Origin: RPQJ01 sp963793675
Lineage (GTDB): Bacteria > Pseudomonadota > Gammaproteobacteria > Steroidobacterales > Steroidobacteraceae
Assembly: GCA_963793675.1 (NCBI GenBank)
Contig: CAWCBA010000002.1
Span: 992,001-1,056,000 of the forward strand
Direction: 5' to 3'
Length of the DNA: 64,000 nucleotides
How positions within the stretch are numbered: the stretch's first letter is position 1; the number at the start of each line of letters is the position of its first letter. The position numbers and the translations under genes are program-made. A model generated the notes under the pieces. It was not told where the DNA came from. It did no database searches and worked only from the letters and a program-made list of their open reading frames with translations. Below, one piece after another: positions 1-8,519 of the stretch.

Positions 1-1
1 G

Positions 2-331
2 GTGGCGGACGCGCTCGAACCTGGATCGGGGGCCGACCGTCGGGACAAGGAACGTGCACGCAAGATGCTGACCGAAAGCATCCTGGCGTCGGAGCCGCTG
101 TTCCGCATGCGACCGTGGTTCCTGTCGGACCAGTTCTCCCAGCTCGACGCAGCGGTCGCCCCGATCCTGTGGCGCCTGTCCCGGTGGGATGTCGATGCAA
201 CGGCGATCACGGCGGCCGCTCCGGCAGTCGACAAGTACGCGACGAAGGTCTTTTCCCGCCCAGCTTTCCAGCGCAGCCTCAGCGAAGCGGAACGCGACAT
301 GCGCAATCCGCCGTCGTCGACGCGTCGCTGA
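2..331 (+). CDS. sspA: Stringent starvation protein A (C-terminal part)
   Basis: The reading frame is open from the window edge and ends with TGA at 329-331, so only the last ~109 residues are present. The segment matches the C-terminal helical domain of the glutathione-S-transferase-fold protein SspA: the stretch FLSDQFSQLDAAVAPILWRL and the ending with SLSEAERDMR are close to the E. coli protein. SspA binds RNA polymerase and affects transcription in stationary phase and stress; it is not an active glutathione transferase. sspB follows on the same strand, the usual sspAB pairing, which supports the call. The true start lies outside the window. Confidence 0.9.
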   Translation: MADALEPGSGADRRDKERARKMLTESILASEPLFRMRPWFLSDQFSQLDAAVAPILWRLSRWDVDATAITAAAPAVDKYATKVFSRPAFQRSLSEAERDMRNPPSSTRR

Positions 332-440
332 GGCACGGGCGACCCTTGATTCAGCGCCTTGGTCGCACGCCTCGCGGCATACTGGCACAGTGACGACGGG
401 CAGCAGCACACCCCCGGTTCCCCCTGCGTCCGGACCGCCG

Positions 441-878
441 ATGAAGGCGCGCCGGCCGTATCTGCTGCGCGCCATCCATGAGTGGATCTCCGACAGCCTC
501 TGTACGCCCCATCTCGTCGTCGACGCCAACGCCACCGGCGTCGAAGTGCCGCGGCAGTACGTCAAGGACGGCAAGATCGTGCTGAACGTGAGCTGGAGCG
601 CGACCGCGAACCTGCGTCTCGGCAACGAAGAAGTGAGTTTCAGCGGACGTTTCGGCGGGGCCAGCATGTCGGTGCGCGTGCCGATCATCGCGGTGCTCGC
701 GATCTACGCGCGCGAAACCGGGCAAGGCATGATCTTCGCGGAAGACGACGCGGGTCCGCCGTCGCCGCCGCCGACGGGCGACACCGCTGGTGCGCCGGGT
801 ACCCCGGGCGACGATCCGGGCCCCAGGCCGAGTTCACCGACGGACAGTCGGCGCGCGCGGTTCAAGGTCGTCAAATAG
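441..878 (+). CDS. sspB: ClpXP protease specificity-enhancing factor SspB
   Basis: This encodes about 145 residues. The N-terminal ~110 residues form the SspB substrate-binding fold (RPYLLRAIHEWISD near the start, then PHLVVDA and a GKIVLNVSWSATANL strand). A proline-, glycine- and aspartate-rich linker follows, and the protein ends in a short basic/hydrophobic tail (ARFKVVK), as expected for the ClpX-docking XB motif. SspB binds ssrA-tagged proteins and delivers them to ClpXP. I chose ATG 441 because the family starts with this MKxxRPYLLRA block; an in-frame GTG at 390 would add 17 residues and cannot be excluded. The gene sits directly downstream of sspA. Confidence 0.88.
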   Translation: MKARRPYLLRAIHEWISDSLCTPHLVVDANATGVEVPRQYVKDGKIVLNVSWSATANLRLGNEEVSFSGRFGGASMSVRVPIIAVLAIYARETGQGMIFAEDDAGPPSPPPTGDTAGAPGTPGDDPGPRPSSPTDSRRARFKVVK

Positions 879-916
879 CGGCGACCGTCTGGCGCGGTCA
901 TACACGAAGTCGACCG

Positions 917-1321
917 CTAGCAGAGCACGAACGCATTGCGAATCCACGTGATGACCGGGCTGCCACCCGGCTCCGCCGGCGGATCGATCGCGACCACGTC
1001 GAAGCGCGCCCGCAGGCGCCGCAGGTCGCGTCGTGTCAGCAGCAGATGGCGGGCGGCGAGTGAGCAGCGGCGCTGCTTTTCGCAACTGATGGTCGCTGCG
1101 GCCTGGCCGTAGTCGCTGCGCGAGCGCGACCTCACTTCGACGAGCACCAGCGCCCGGGTCGCGGGGTCGAGCATGACCAGATCGATCTCGCCGGCGCGGC
1201 ACCGATAGTTGCGCGTGACCAGCACCAGGCCGGACGTTTCGAGATACCGCAGCGCGCGTGACTCGGCGGCCCGGCCGATATCGGTCGTCGTGGCCGCCGC
1301 GGGGTCGGGTGATCGAGGCAT
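917..1321 (-). CDS. YraN family (UPF0102) endonuclease-like protein
   Basis: This is a 134-residue protein of the YraN/UPF0102 family, which has a restriction-endonuclease-like fold. The core runs from G-x-x-A-E-x-x-A-x-x-Y-L (residues 13-25) through RNYRCRAGEIDLVMLD to LVLVEVRSRS, containing the E-x-D and E-x-R positions of the PD-(D/E)XK-type core. The cellular role of the family is poorly defined. It lies immediately downstream of lpoA on the same strand, the classical lpoA-yraN order, and rsmI is divergent from lpoA. Start ATG at 1321 gives a protein of typical family length. Confidence 0.85.
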   Translation of the reverse strand: MPRSPDPAAATTTDIGRAAESRALRYLETSGLVLVTRNYRCRAGEIDLVMLDPATRALVLVEVRSRSRSDYGQAAATISCEKQRRCSLAARHLLLTRRDLRRLRARFDVVAIDPPAEPGGSPVITWIRNAFVLC

Positions 1322-1371
1322 CGGGCAGCCCTGCTGCGCCGTCGCGCTGACGGCTGGGCGCCCTTTGTCGC

Positions 1372-3312
1372 TTACCGGGGCGGCGGGGTGCCCACCGGAT
1401 TTGTGGCCGGACTGTCGCGAAAGACCGCTGCAGTCGAACCGGCGGCCTGCGGCTTGCCCGATTCGATGCGGGCAAACTGGAGGCTGCGCTGCACGTGGCC
1501 GTCCGAGCGATTGAGCTCCAGCATTCCGGTCAAGCCGTCGACGCCGGCCGCGACGCCGCCGGAACTGCCAAGCTGCTGCGCGAGACGGAATGCGTCGTAG
1601 CCGAACGCGAAGAGCCGCAGCCGGCCCCGCGCCCGCGCCGACCAGTCCTCCTGCAGGGCATCCCAGAGCTCCGGCGCGCCCTGGCCGCCATACAGCAGCC
1701 ACGGCATCTCGGGAAACACCAGGCCGTCCATGTCGGCGGCCGCGCGCACGCTTGGATCCCAGGCGTCCGAAGTTGCGTAGAGCGGCAGGTCATAGGTCAT
1801 CTGAAAGCGCAACTGCGGACGGATCGCCCGCGCGGCCTGCGGCGTCGCCGCGACGAAGGCGAACTGGGGACCCGACGCCTGTTCGGCCACGGCATTGCGT
1901 TGCGGCACGGGCTGGCTCCGATTGGCGCCGCGATCGCCCGCACCGCCGTAACGACCGAGCGCTGCCCGCAGCGGCCCGGAAAAATCCCTGGCGCCCGCGT
2001 CGTAATACTGCGACGACATCAGCGTGACGCTGCCGGCCGCCTGCAGTTCCTGCACGAAGGCGTCGTGCACGCGCTGGCCCCAGGTGTTGTCCGGGAACAG
2101 CGCGACCCCACGTACCCAGCCATCGTCCGCGATCCGTCGCGCGACGGCGCGCGCTTCCTCCTCGGGATCGAGCGCGAACTGGTAAAGGAAGGCCGGGAGG
2201 GCCGACGCGGTCGCAGCGGCGGAATTCAGTACGAGTGTCGGGACGGGCAGCCCCGCTGGCTGCGAGGCAATGACCGCAGTGATTTCTTCCTTGGTCAGCG
2301 GCCCGACGACCATCCGGGCGCCGTCTGCGATCGCACGCTGGTACGCGGCGGCGGCGCCGGACGTGGCAGTGTCGTACATCTCGATCTGCGGCCGCGCGTC
2401 GGCGGACGACGAGGCGAACCAGGCCGCAGCGAAGCCGTCGCGCACGGCGCTGCCGACCGACTGCTGCTTGCCGGAAAGCGGCAGCAGCAGTGCGATGCTG
2501 GTCGCGGGTCCGCCGCCGATCGTCGCGAAGCCCGCTTGAGCCTGGCCCGTATCGGGGAGGAATGCCGTGCCCGGGTGACCCGGATGCTGTGCCACCCATG
2601 CAGCCACGGTCGCTGCGTGTGCAGCGTCGTGGCTGCCTGCCGTCACGATGGCCGGCAATTCGAGCCAGCCGCGCTCGCGCTCCGACACCCCGGCAACGGT
2701 GACGGGGCCTGGCGGATGCAGCAGCAACTGGTCAAACAGCAGGCGATCGTTCGCGGCCCGTGCTGCCGGCGATGTGAGCAGCGCAGCACGTCTTTCGAAG
2801 GTGCGGACGCCACCGAGTGCATCGCCTGTCGCGATCTCGGCGCGTCCGCGCAAGGCAAGCAGGTCCGGAGCCGATTCGGTCGGCCAGGGTTGCGGCAACG
2901 ACCGCAACGACCCGAGGGCGCGGACCGCATCGCCACGGTCGAGCGCGACTCGCGCTTCGACCTCGGCCAGCAATGCGCGCTCTTCATCCGTCTTTACGCG
3001 GCTGCGCACTTTGTCGAGGAGCCGCTGTGCGTCGGCAAGCGCGCCGCCAATGACGTATTCGCGTGCGGCAAGCAGCGCCGTGGCGGTGTCCCATCGCATG
3101 AAGCCGCGGCGCGCGAGTTGTTCGTAACGAGCGGCGGCTGCGAGATGCTGTCCGTCACTCGCGAGTGCCTCCGCCTGTGCCAGGGTGGCTGCGGTCTGCT
3201 CAGCATGCGCGACGGGTGCGCTGCAAGCACACAGGATCACCAGCGACGCGATCCAGCCGGCCCGGCGGTGCGTGCGGCGGCCTTGCCCGCTTTGAGGCGA
3301 TACGTGCAGCAT
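1372..3312 (-). CDS. lpoA: Penicillin-binding protein activator LpoA
   Basis: This is a 646-residue outer-membrane lipoprotein. It begins with a basic n-region, a hydrophobic segment (WIASLVIL) and a plausible lipobox L-C-A-C with the lipidated Cys at about residue 30. An N-terminal TPR-like helical region (about 40-270) is followed by a type I periplasmic-binding-protein-like domain (about 290-630; IALLLPLSGKQQSVGSAVRD is characteristic). LpoA spans the periplasm and activates the class A penicillin-binding protein PBP1A. Start ATG 3312 precedes the signal peptide; longer readings extend antisense into rsmI and are rejected. It is divergent from rsmI with essentially no spacer and is followed by yraN. 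Confidence 0.9.
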   Translation of the reverse strand: MLHVSPQSGQGRRTHRRAGWIASLVILCACSAPVAHAEQTAATLAQAEALASDGQHLAAAARYEQLARRGFMRWDTATALLAAREYVIGGALADAQRLLDKVRSRVKTDEERALLAEVEARVALDRGDAVRALGSLRSLPQPWPTESAPDLLALRGRAEIATGDALGGVRTFERRAALLTSPAARAANDRLLFDQLLLHPPGPVTVAGVSERERGWLELPAIVTAGSHDAAHAATVAAWVAQHPGHPGTAFLPDTGQAQAGFATIGGGPATSIALLLPLSGKQQSVGSAVRDGFAAAWFASSSADARPQIEMYDTATSGAAAAYQRAIADGARMVVGPLTKEEITAVIASQPAGLPVPTLVLNSAAATASALPAFLYQFALDPEEEARAVARRIADDGWVRGVALFPDNTWGQRVHDAFVQELQAAGSVTLMSSQYYDAGARDFSGPLRAALGRYGGAGDRGANRSQPVPQRNAVAEQASGPQFAFVAATPQAARAIRPQLRFQMTYDLPLYATSDAWDPSVRAAADMDGLVFPEMPWLLYGGQGAPELWDALQEDWSARARGRLRLFAFGYDAFRLAQQLGSSGGVAAGVDGLTGMLELNRSDGHVQRSLQFARIESGKPQAAGSTAAVFRDSPATNPVGTPPPR

Positions 3313-3334
3313 GCGGGATCCTTGGGAGACACGC

Positions 3335-4234
3335 GTGACCGATACTGCGACGGATTCTACGGGGCGGAAGCCGGCCGGCGCACTGTTCGTCGTGGCGACC
3401 CCCATCGGCAACCTGCAGGACCTGAGTCCGCGCGCCGCCGCTTGTCTGCGCGACGCCGACCTGTTGCTCGCCGAGGACACCCGCCACACGCGCACGCTGC
3501 TCGAAGGCTGCGGCATTGTGCGGCAGTCCAGTTCGATCGAGTCACTGCACGAGCACAACGAGCGCGAGCGCGTCCCGGCACTGGTGGCTCGACTGCAGGC
3601 CGGTGCACGCATCGCGCTGGTCAGCGACGCGGGCACGCCCCTGATGAGCGATCCAGGATCCCTGCTGGTGGCGGCGGCCGCGCGCGCGGGCGTCGAAGTC
3701 ATCGCGCTGCCCGGCCCTTGCGCAGTGATTGCGGCGCTGTCGATTGCGGGCCTCGCCACCAATCGATTCGTGTTCGAAGGCTTCCTGCCCGCCAAAGCCA
3801 CCGCACGGCGCAAGGCGCTCGGGACGCTGGCGCACGAAACGCGCACACTCGTTTTCTACGAGGCGCCGCATCGGCTCGGGGCCACTCTGGAGGACCTGGC
3901 GACCGTGTTTGGCGCGGAGCGTGAAGCTGCCGTGGCGCGCGAGCTCACCAAGCGTTTTGAGCACGTCTACCGCGGCACGCTGGCCGCGTTGGCGAGCCGG
4001 TGCGCGACCGATGCCAACATGACGCGCGGCGAAATCGTCCTCGTCGTGGCCGGTGCGCCCGGGAGCGAGGACGACGACGTGGCTGCACTGGCTGCGGCAA
4101 GCACTCTAAGAGTGCTGTTGCAGGAATTGCCCGTGTCACAGGCCGCACGCATTGCCGCGCAGCTCACCGGCCGCAGCCGCAAGGAACTCTACGAGCGCGC
4201 ACTGGCGCTGACACCGGCAAAGCCCGGGGAATGA
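3335..4234 (+). CDS. rsmI: 16S rRNA (cytidine1402-2'-O)-methyltransferase RsmI
   Basis: This is a 299-residue SAM-dependent methyltransferase of the tetrapyrrole-methylase fold. The N-terminal LFVVATPIGNLQDLSPRA and the LLAEDTRHTRTLL block are family hallmarks, followed by ALVSDAGTPLMSDPG and VIALPGPCAVIAALS. RsmI 2'-O-methylates C1402 in the ribosomal P-site decoding region. I chose GTG 3335 because a GGGAG element lies just upstream; ATG 3311 is also in frame but overlaps the divergent lpoA start and has no visible ribosome binding site. The neighbourhood lpoA-yraN / rsmI / rnpB / mraZ is conserved in gammaproteobacteria. Confidence 0.92.
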   Translation: MTDTATDSTGRKPAGALFVVATPIGNLQDLSPRAAACLRDADLLLAEDTRHTRTLLEGCGIVRQSSSIESLHEHNERERVPALVARLQAGARIALVSDAGTPLMSDPGSLLVAAAARAGVEVIALPGPCAVIAALSIAGLATNRFVFEGFLPAKATARRKALGTLAHETRTLVFYEAPHRLGATLEDLATVFGAEREAAVARELTKRFEHVYRGTLAALASRCATDANMTRGEIVLVVAGAPGSEDDDVAALAAASTLRVLLQELPVSQAARIAAQLTGRSRKELYERALALTPAKPGE

Positions 4235-4247
4235 CGCGCCGACAGCG

Positions 4248-4253
4248 TATACT
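4248..4253 (+). promoter_or_regulatory. Putative -10 element of rnpB
   Basis: TATACT lies 6 nt before the predicted 5' end of RNase P RNA at 4260. The expected -35 region, around 4225-4230 at the very end of rsmI, is GC-rich and not recognisable, so the promoter call rests on the -10 box and its spacing only. Confidence 0.45.
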
Positions 4254-4259
4254 GCGTCT

Positions 4260-4682
<423 letters not shown>

Positions 4683-5012
4683 CTTTTGCGCCAGGTTGGC
4701 CCACCACGGGCCTGACAACCCACTTCGTCCCACCCAGGCGTTCGCCCGCTGGGTCGTGCGTCGCTGTGTTTCGGTCTCCTTCTCCCACAAAAAGGCTCAC
4801 GTTGCGCGGCATCCCAACCGCGCGGCGGCCCTCCGGACGCGCTCCCGCGAGTCTGCCGGAAGCGATTTCCCACGCCCACCCGATCCTGACGTTCAGTCCA
4901 GGAACAATCGCTAAGTACATGATTGATCTAACAAAGCAAAACCGGGTTGCCTTGCGCTGGACCACCTCCAAGCTAAGTCACTGGCAGGGTTAGAAAATTT
5001 TGACACGAACCG
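4683..5012. other. Gene-free spacer between rnpB and mraZ
   Basis: About 330 bases without a credible gene. A short imperfect stem (GGCCC / GGGCC near 4699-4713) lies just after rnpB but is not followed by a T-tract, so I do not call it a terminator. Open frames here lack family features and ribosome binding sites. The mraZ promoter and operator begin at 5013. Confidence 0.6.
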
Positions 5013-5042
5013 TTGACGCTGACGGCGCCTCGCCCCTATAGT
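5013..5042 (+). promoter_or_regulatory. Promoter of the mra/dcw cluster
   Basis: TTGACG (5013-5018) and TATAGT (5037-5042) are separated by 18 bp, a good sigma70-type promoter. It lies just upstream of the MraZ-type repeats and 57 bases before the mraZ start. This is the expected location of the main promoter for the division and cell-wall cluster. Confidence 0.75.
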
Positions 5043-5050
5043 GCCGCCGA

Positions 5051-5080
5051 GTGGGAAAAAGTGGGATGAAATGGGCTGCC
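5051..5080 (+). promoter_or_regulatory. MraZ operator (three TGGG repeats)
   Basis: Three direct repeats, GTGGGA at 5051, GTGGGA at 5061 and ATGGGC at 5071, recur with an exact 10-bp period. This reproduces the TGGG-N6 arrangement bound by MraZ in E. coli and other bacteria. They lie between the -10 box and the mraZ start, so MraZ binding would repress its own cluster. The periodicity is seen directly; repression is inferred from the family. Confidence 0.8.
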
Positions 5081-5099
5081 GGCCCGGAAGACGCCTGAA

Positions 5100-5555
5100 A
5101 TGTTTCGTGGAGCCAACAAAGTCACCCTCGATGCCAAAGGCCGCGTGGCCATGCCCGCGCGGTACCGGGACACGCTGGTCGAGCGCAGCGAGGGGCGGCT
5201 GGTGGCGACGGTGGACCGTTCCGACAGGTGCCTGCTGATCTATCCCCTTCCGGACTGGGAGGAGATCGAGCGCAAGCTGATGCGCCTGCCGACCCTGAAT
5301 CCTCAGGCGCGGCGGTTGCAGCGGCTCATGGTGGGACATGCCACGGACCTCGAGCTGGACTCGCACGGCCGCGTGCTGGTGCCGCCGAAGTTGCGCGAAT
5401 ACGCGGGCCTTTCACGCCAGGCGATGCTGATCGGGCAGGGCAGTCGTTTCGAGCTTTGGGACGAGCAGCACTGGAACGAGCGCCGCGACGAATGGCTGCA
5501 GGCGGGTGACGAGCCGGGCGAGCTGCCTGCCGAACTCGAACAGCTGTCGCTGTAG
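5100..5555 (+). CDS. mraZ: Transcriptional regulator MraZ
   Basis: This is a 151-residue protein with two tandem SpoVT-AbrB-like domains: residues 1-50 (MFRGANKVTLDAKGRVAMPA) and about 77-120 (LELDSHGRVLVPPKLREYAG), each with the D-x-x-G-R-V/I-x-(L/M/V)-P signature. MraZ is a nucleoid-associated regulator that represses the mra/dcw operon through repeats in its own leader, which are present here. It is the first gene of the cluster; rsmH begins 9 bases after its stop. Confidence 0.95.
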   Translation: MFRGANKVTLDAKGRVAMPARYRDTLVERSEGRLVATVDRSDRCLLIYPLPDWEEIERKLMRLPTLNPQARRLQRLMVGHATDLELDSHGRVLVPPKLREYAGLSRQAMLIGQGSRFELWDEQHWNERRDEWLQAGDEPGELPAELEQLSL

Positions 5556-5564
5556 GCGCGCGGG

Positions 5565-6494
5565 GTGGTTGCGCACACGCCGGTACTTCTCGACGAGGTG
5601 CTGGCCGGACTCGCCGTCAAGGCCGACGGGCGCTACTGCGACGCGACGTTCGGTCGTGGCGGTCATGCCGCAGCCATTCTCGGGCAGCTCGGTCCCGCTG
5701 GCCGCCTCTGCGCCATCGATCGCGACCCGGATGCCATTGCAGCCGGTCGCGAGCGGTTCGCGGCGGAGCCGCGTCTCACTCTGGTTCGGGGGTCGTTCGG
5801 CCGGCTCGAGGAGCGGGTCCGCGCGGCAGGTTGGGAAGGGGGGCTGCAAGGCGTGCTGCTGGACCTGGGGGTCTCGTCGCCGCAGCTCGACGAGGCGAGG
5901 CGGGGCTTCAGTTTCATGCAGGACGGTCCGCTCGACATGCGCATGGACAACGAGTCCGGATTGAGCGCCGCGCAATGGCTGGGGCGCGCGGGCGAGCGGG
6001 AGATTGCGGACGTGCTCTTCAAGCTCGGTGAAGAAAAATTCTCGCGTCGCATCGCACGTGCCATCGTGGCCGCGCGCGCTGCGACACCCATCGTCACCAC
6101 GCGGCAGCTCGCCGACATCGTGGCCGGCGCAGTGCCGACGCGCGAACCGGGCAAGCATCCGGCGACGCGCACCTTTCAGGCAGTCCGCATCCACGTCAAT
6201 CGCGAGCTCGAGGAAGCCGAGGCCGCGTTGCCCCAGGCCGTCAACCTGCTCGCACCGGGCGGCCGCCTGTGCGTGATCAGCTTCCATTCGCTCGAGGACA
6301 GGCTGGTCAAGCGCTTCATGCGTCGCGAGGCCCAGGGCGATCCGCTCTACGCGGAGCTGCCGGACGTGCCGCCACATGCCCGACCCCGCCTGAAGCTCAT
6401 CGGCGGCGCCGTCATGCCCGGCGAAGCGGAGATCGCCGGCAACCCGCGCGCGCGCAGCGCCGTGCTGCGCGTGGCCGAGAGGGTCGCGGCATGA
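5565..6494 (+). CDS. rsmH: 16S rRNA (cytosine1402-N4)-methyltransferase RsmH (MraW)
   Basis: This is a 309-residue SAM methyltransferase. HTPVLLDEVLAGL, the SAM-binding DATFGRGGHAAAIL, and the C-terminal GGRLCVISFHSLEDRLVKRF are all family signatures. It N4-methylates C1402 of 16S rRNA, the same nucleotide modified by RsmI at the 2'-O, so both C1402 enzymes lie within 3 kb. The GTG start at 5565 leaves a short gap after mraZ. The stop overlaps the ftsL start as ATGA, indicating coupled translation. Confidence 0.95.
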   Translation: MVAHTPVLLDEVLAGLAVKADGRYCDATFGRGGHAAAILGQLGPAGRLCAIDRDPDAIAAGRERFAAEPRLTLVRGSFGRLEERVRAAGWEGGLQGVLLDLGVSSPQLDEARRGFSFMQDGPLDMRMDNESGLSAAQWLGRAGEREIADVLFKLGEEKFSRRIARAIVAARAATPIVTTRQLADIVAGAVPTREPGKHPATRTFQAVRIHVNRELEEAEAALPQAVNLLAPGGRLCVISFHSLEDRLVKRFMRREAQGDPLYAELPDVPPHARPRLKLIGGAVMPGEAEIAGNPRARSAVLRVAERVAA

Positions 6495-6766
6495 GCCAGG
6501 TGCATTGGCGGCTGGTGATCGCAGCGTTGTGGGTGGCGGTGCTCGCGTCCGCGCTCGGCGTCGTCTACGGCAAGCAGGAAGCGCGCAACCGTTTCAGCGA
6601 GCTGCAGAAGCTCACGACGCAGCGCGACGACCTCGACATCGAGTGGGGCCAGCTGCAGCTCGAGCAGAGCACGTGGGCCACGCATGGCCGCGTCGAACGG
6701 GTCGCGCACGATGATCTCGGCATGGTGACGCCGCAGGCGTCCGAGCTTCGCATCGTGCAACCATGA
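6491..6766 (+). CDS. ftsL: Cell division protein FtsL
   Basis: This is a 91-residue bitopic membrane protein. It has a short cytoplasmic N-terminus, one transmembrane helix (about residues 7-26, LVIAALWVAVLASALGVVYG), and a periplasmic heptad-rich coiled coil (ARNRFSELQKLTTQRDDLDI). FtsL forms a complex with FtsB and FtsQ and recruits FtsI/FtsW to the division septum. Both ends overlap neighbours (ATGA with rsmH, 4 nt with ftsI), in the classical order rsmH-ftsL-ftsI. Confidence 0.93.
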   Translation: MSQVHWRLVIAALWVAVLASALGVVYGKQEARNRFSELQKLTTQRDDLDIEWGQLQLEQSTWATHGRVERVAHDDLGMVTPQASELRIVQP

Positions 6767-8512
6767 GACGCGGTTCGTCGCTCCGCGATCACCACGCACG
6801 CGACGCGGCCCCGGCCGAGGTCGGCGGCTGGCGCCTGTGGCTCGTCGGCGCGCTGCTGACGCTGTGCGGGATTGCACTGCTGGCGCGCGCGATCTACCTG
6901 CAGGTCATCGACCAGGACTTCCTGGCGAGGCAGGGCGACGCCCGCATCCTGCGCGACGTGAAGCTCTCGGCGAACCGCGGCATGATCATCGATCGCAACG
7001 GCGAGCCGCTCGCGGTCAGCACGCCGGTCGATACCGTCTGGGCCGATCCGCGCAAGCTCGCGCAGCACCCGCAGGATTTCGCCAGGCTCGCGAAGGCGCT
7101 CGACCGCGACAAGAACTGGCTCGCCCGGCGCGTCACCAGCAACCTCGACCGCGAATTCGTCTACCTTGTGCGCCACATGCGCCCGGCCGACGCGCAAAAG
7201 GTGAAGGCACTCGGCATCCCCGGCGTCGACACGCTGCGCGAATACCGCCGCTATTACCCCGCGGGTGAGGTCACGGGTCACCTGCTCGGCTTCACCAACG
7301 TCGACGACGTGGGCCAGGAAGGTCTCGAGCTCGCGTTCGACCAGTGGCTTGGCGGCGAACCTGGCATCAAGCGCGTGATGCGCGACCGCGAAGGCCGCAC
7401 GATCGAGGACATCGAGCGCATCAAGGCACCGCGCCCGGGCCAGGACCTGCGCACCAGCATCGACTTGCGCGTGCAGTACCTGGCCTACCGCGCGCTCAAG
7501 CAGGCGGTGCAGGAAAACGCGGCACACGGCGGCTCGGTGGTCGTGCTCGACATCCAGACCGGCGAAGTGCTGGCCATGGTGAACCAGCCGGCGTTCAACC
7601 CGAACGATCGCGAGCAATACCTGCCGTCGCGCTACCGCAATCGCGCGACCAACGATTTCTTCGAGCCGGGCTCGAGCATCAAGCCGTTCGTGGTCGGCGC
7701 GGCCATGAAGACCGGGCGCTTCCACTCGGACACCCTGATCGAGACCGGGCCGGGCACGCTGCGCGTCGGCATCAAGACGGTCAAGGACAAGCACAACCTC
7801 GGCACGATCGACGTGCGCACGGTGCTCGAGAAGTCGAGCAACGTCGGCGTCGTGAAGATCGCGCTGACGCTGAAGCCCCAGGAAATGTGGTCGTCGCTGC
7901 GCGACCTCGGGTTCGGCTCGGTGACCGCCTCGGGCTTTCCCGGGCGAATCCGCCGGCATCCTGACGGGTTACGAGCACTGGCGTCCGATCGGCCAGGCCA
8001 CGATGGCCTACGGCTACGGCCTGTCGGTCACGCCGCTGCAGCTTGCGCAGGCCTACGCCGTGCTCGGTGCGGGCGGCATGCGCCGTCCGGTGAGTCTCCG
8101 CCGCGTGGATGTGCCGCCCGAAGGCGAGCGGATCATGGACGAAGCGGTTGCCCGCGAGCTCGTGCAGATGATGGAGAGCGTGGTGAGCGAGGCCGGCACG
8201 GCCCGTCGCGCCGCGGTGATGGGTTATCGGGTGTCCGGCAAGACCGGCACCTCGTGGAAAGCGGCGGACGGCGGCTACAACTCGACCAAGTACATGGCCG
8301 TGTTCGGTGGCGTCGTGCCGTCGAGCAACCCGCGCCTCGCTGCGATCGTGGTCGTCGACGAGCCGAGCGCCGGCAAGTTCTACGGCGGCGACGTCGCAGC
8401 GCCGGTGTTCTCCGAGGTCATGTCCGGCGCGCTCCGCCTGCTCGCCATCCCGCCCGACGACCTGCAGCGCGTGCCTGCCACGACGCTCGTGCAGGCGCAG
8501 GACCCGTGGTGA
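6763..8512 (+). CDS. ftsI: Peptidoglycan transpeptidase FtsI/PBP3 (frameshifted)
   Basis: This is the septal class B penicillin-binding protein that cross-links peptidoglycan at division. It has an N-terminal transmembrane helix (about residues 24-46), a PBP dimerisation domain and a transpeptidase domain. The transpeptidase motifs are S-S-I-K (active Ser in FEPGSSIKPF), S-S-N (EKSSNVGVVK) and K-T-G (SGKTGTSWK). The frame breaks near 7938-7945: one extra base in the CCCGGG run; removing it restores F-P-G-E-S-A-G and joins both halves. The third motif lies only in the second frame, so the sequence as written would give an inactive enzyme. Because the gene is essential, a sequence error is far more likely than a null allele. 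The stop is 8 nt before murE. Confidence 0.9.
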
Positions 8513-8519
8513 GCGCGCG

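Noticed and set aside
1495..3924. Very long plus-strand open frame (over 800 codons) opposite lpoA
   Set aside because: Arg-, Gly- and Ala-rich with no domain pattern; it is antisense to lpoA and runs into rsmI out of frame. GC-rich DNA gives such shadows.
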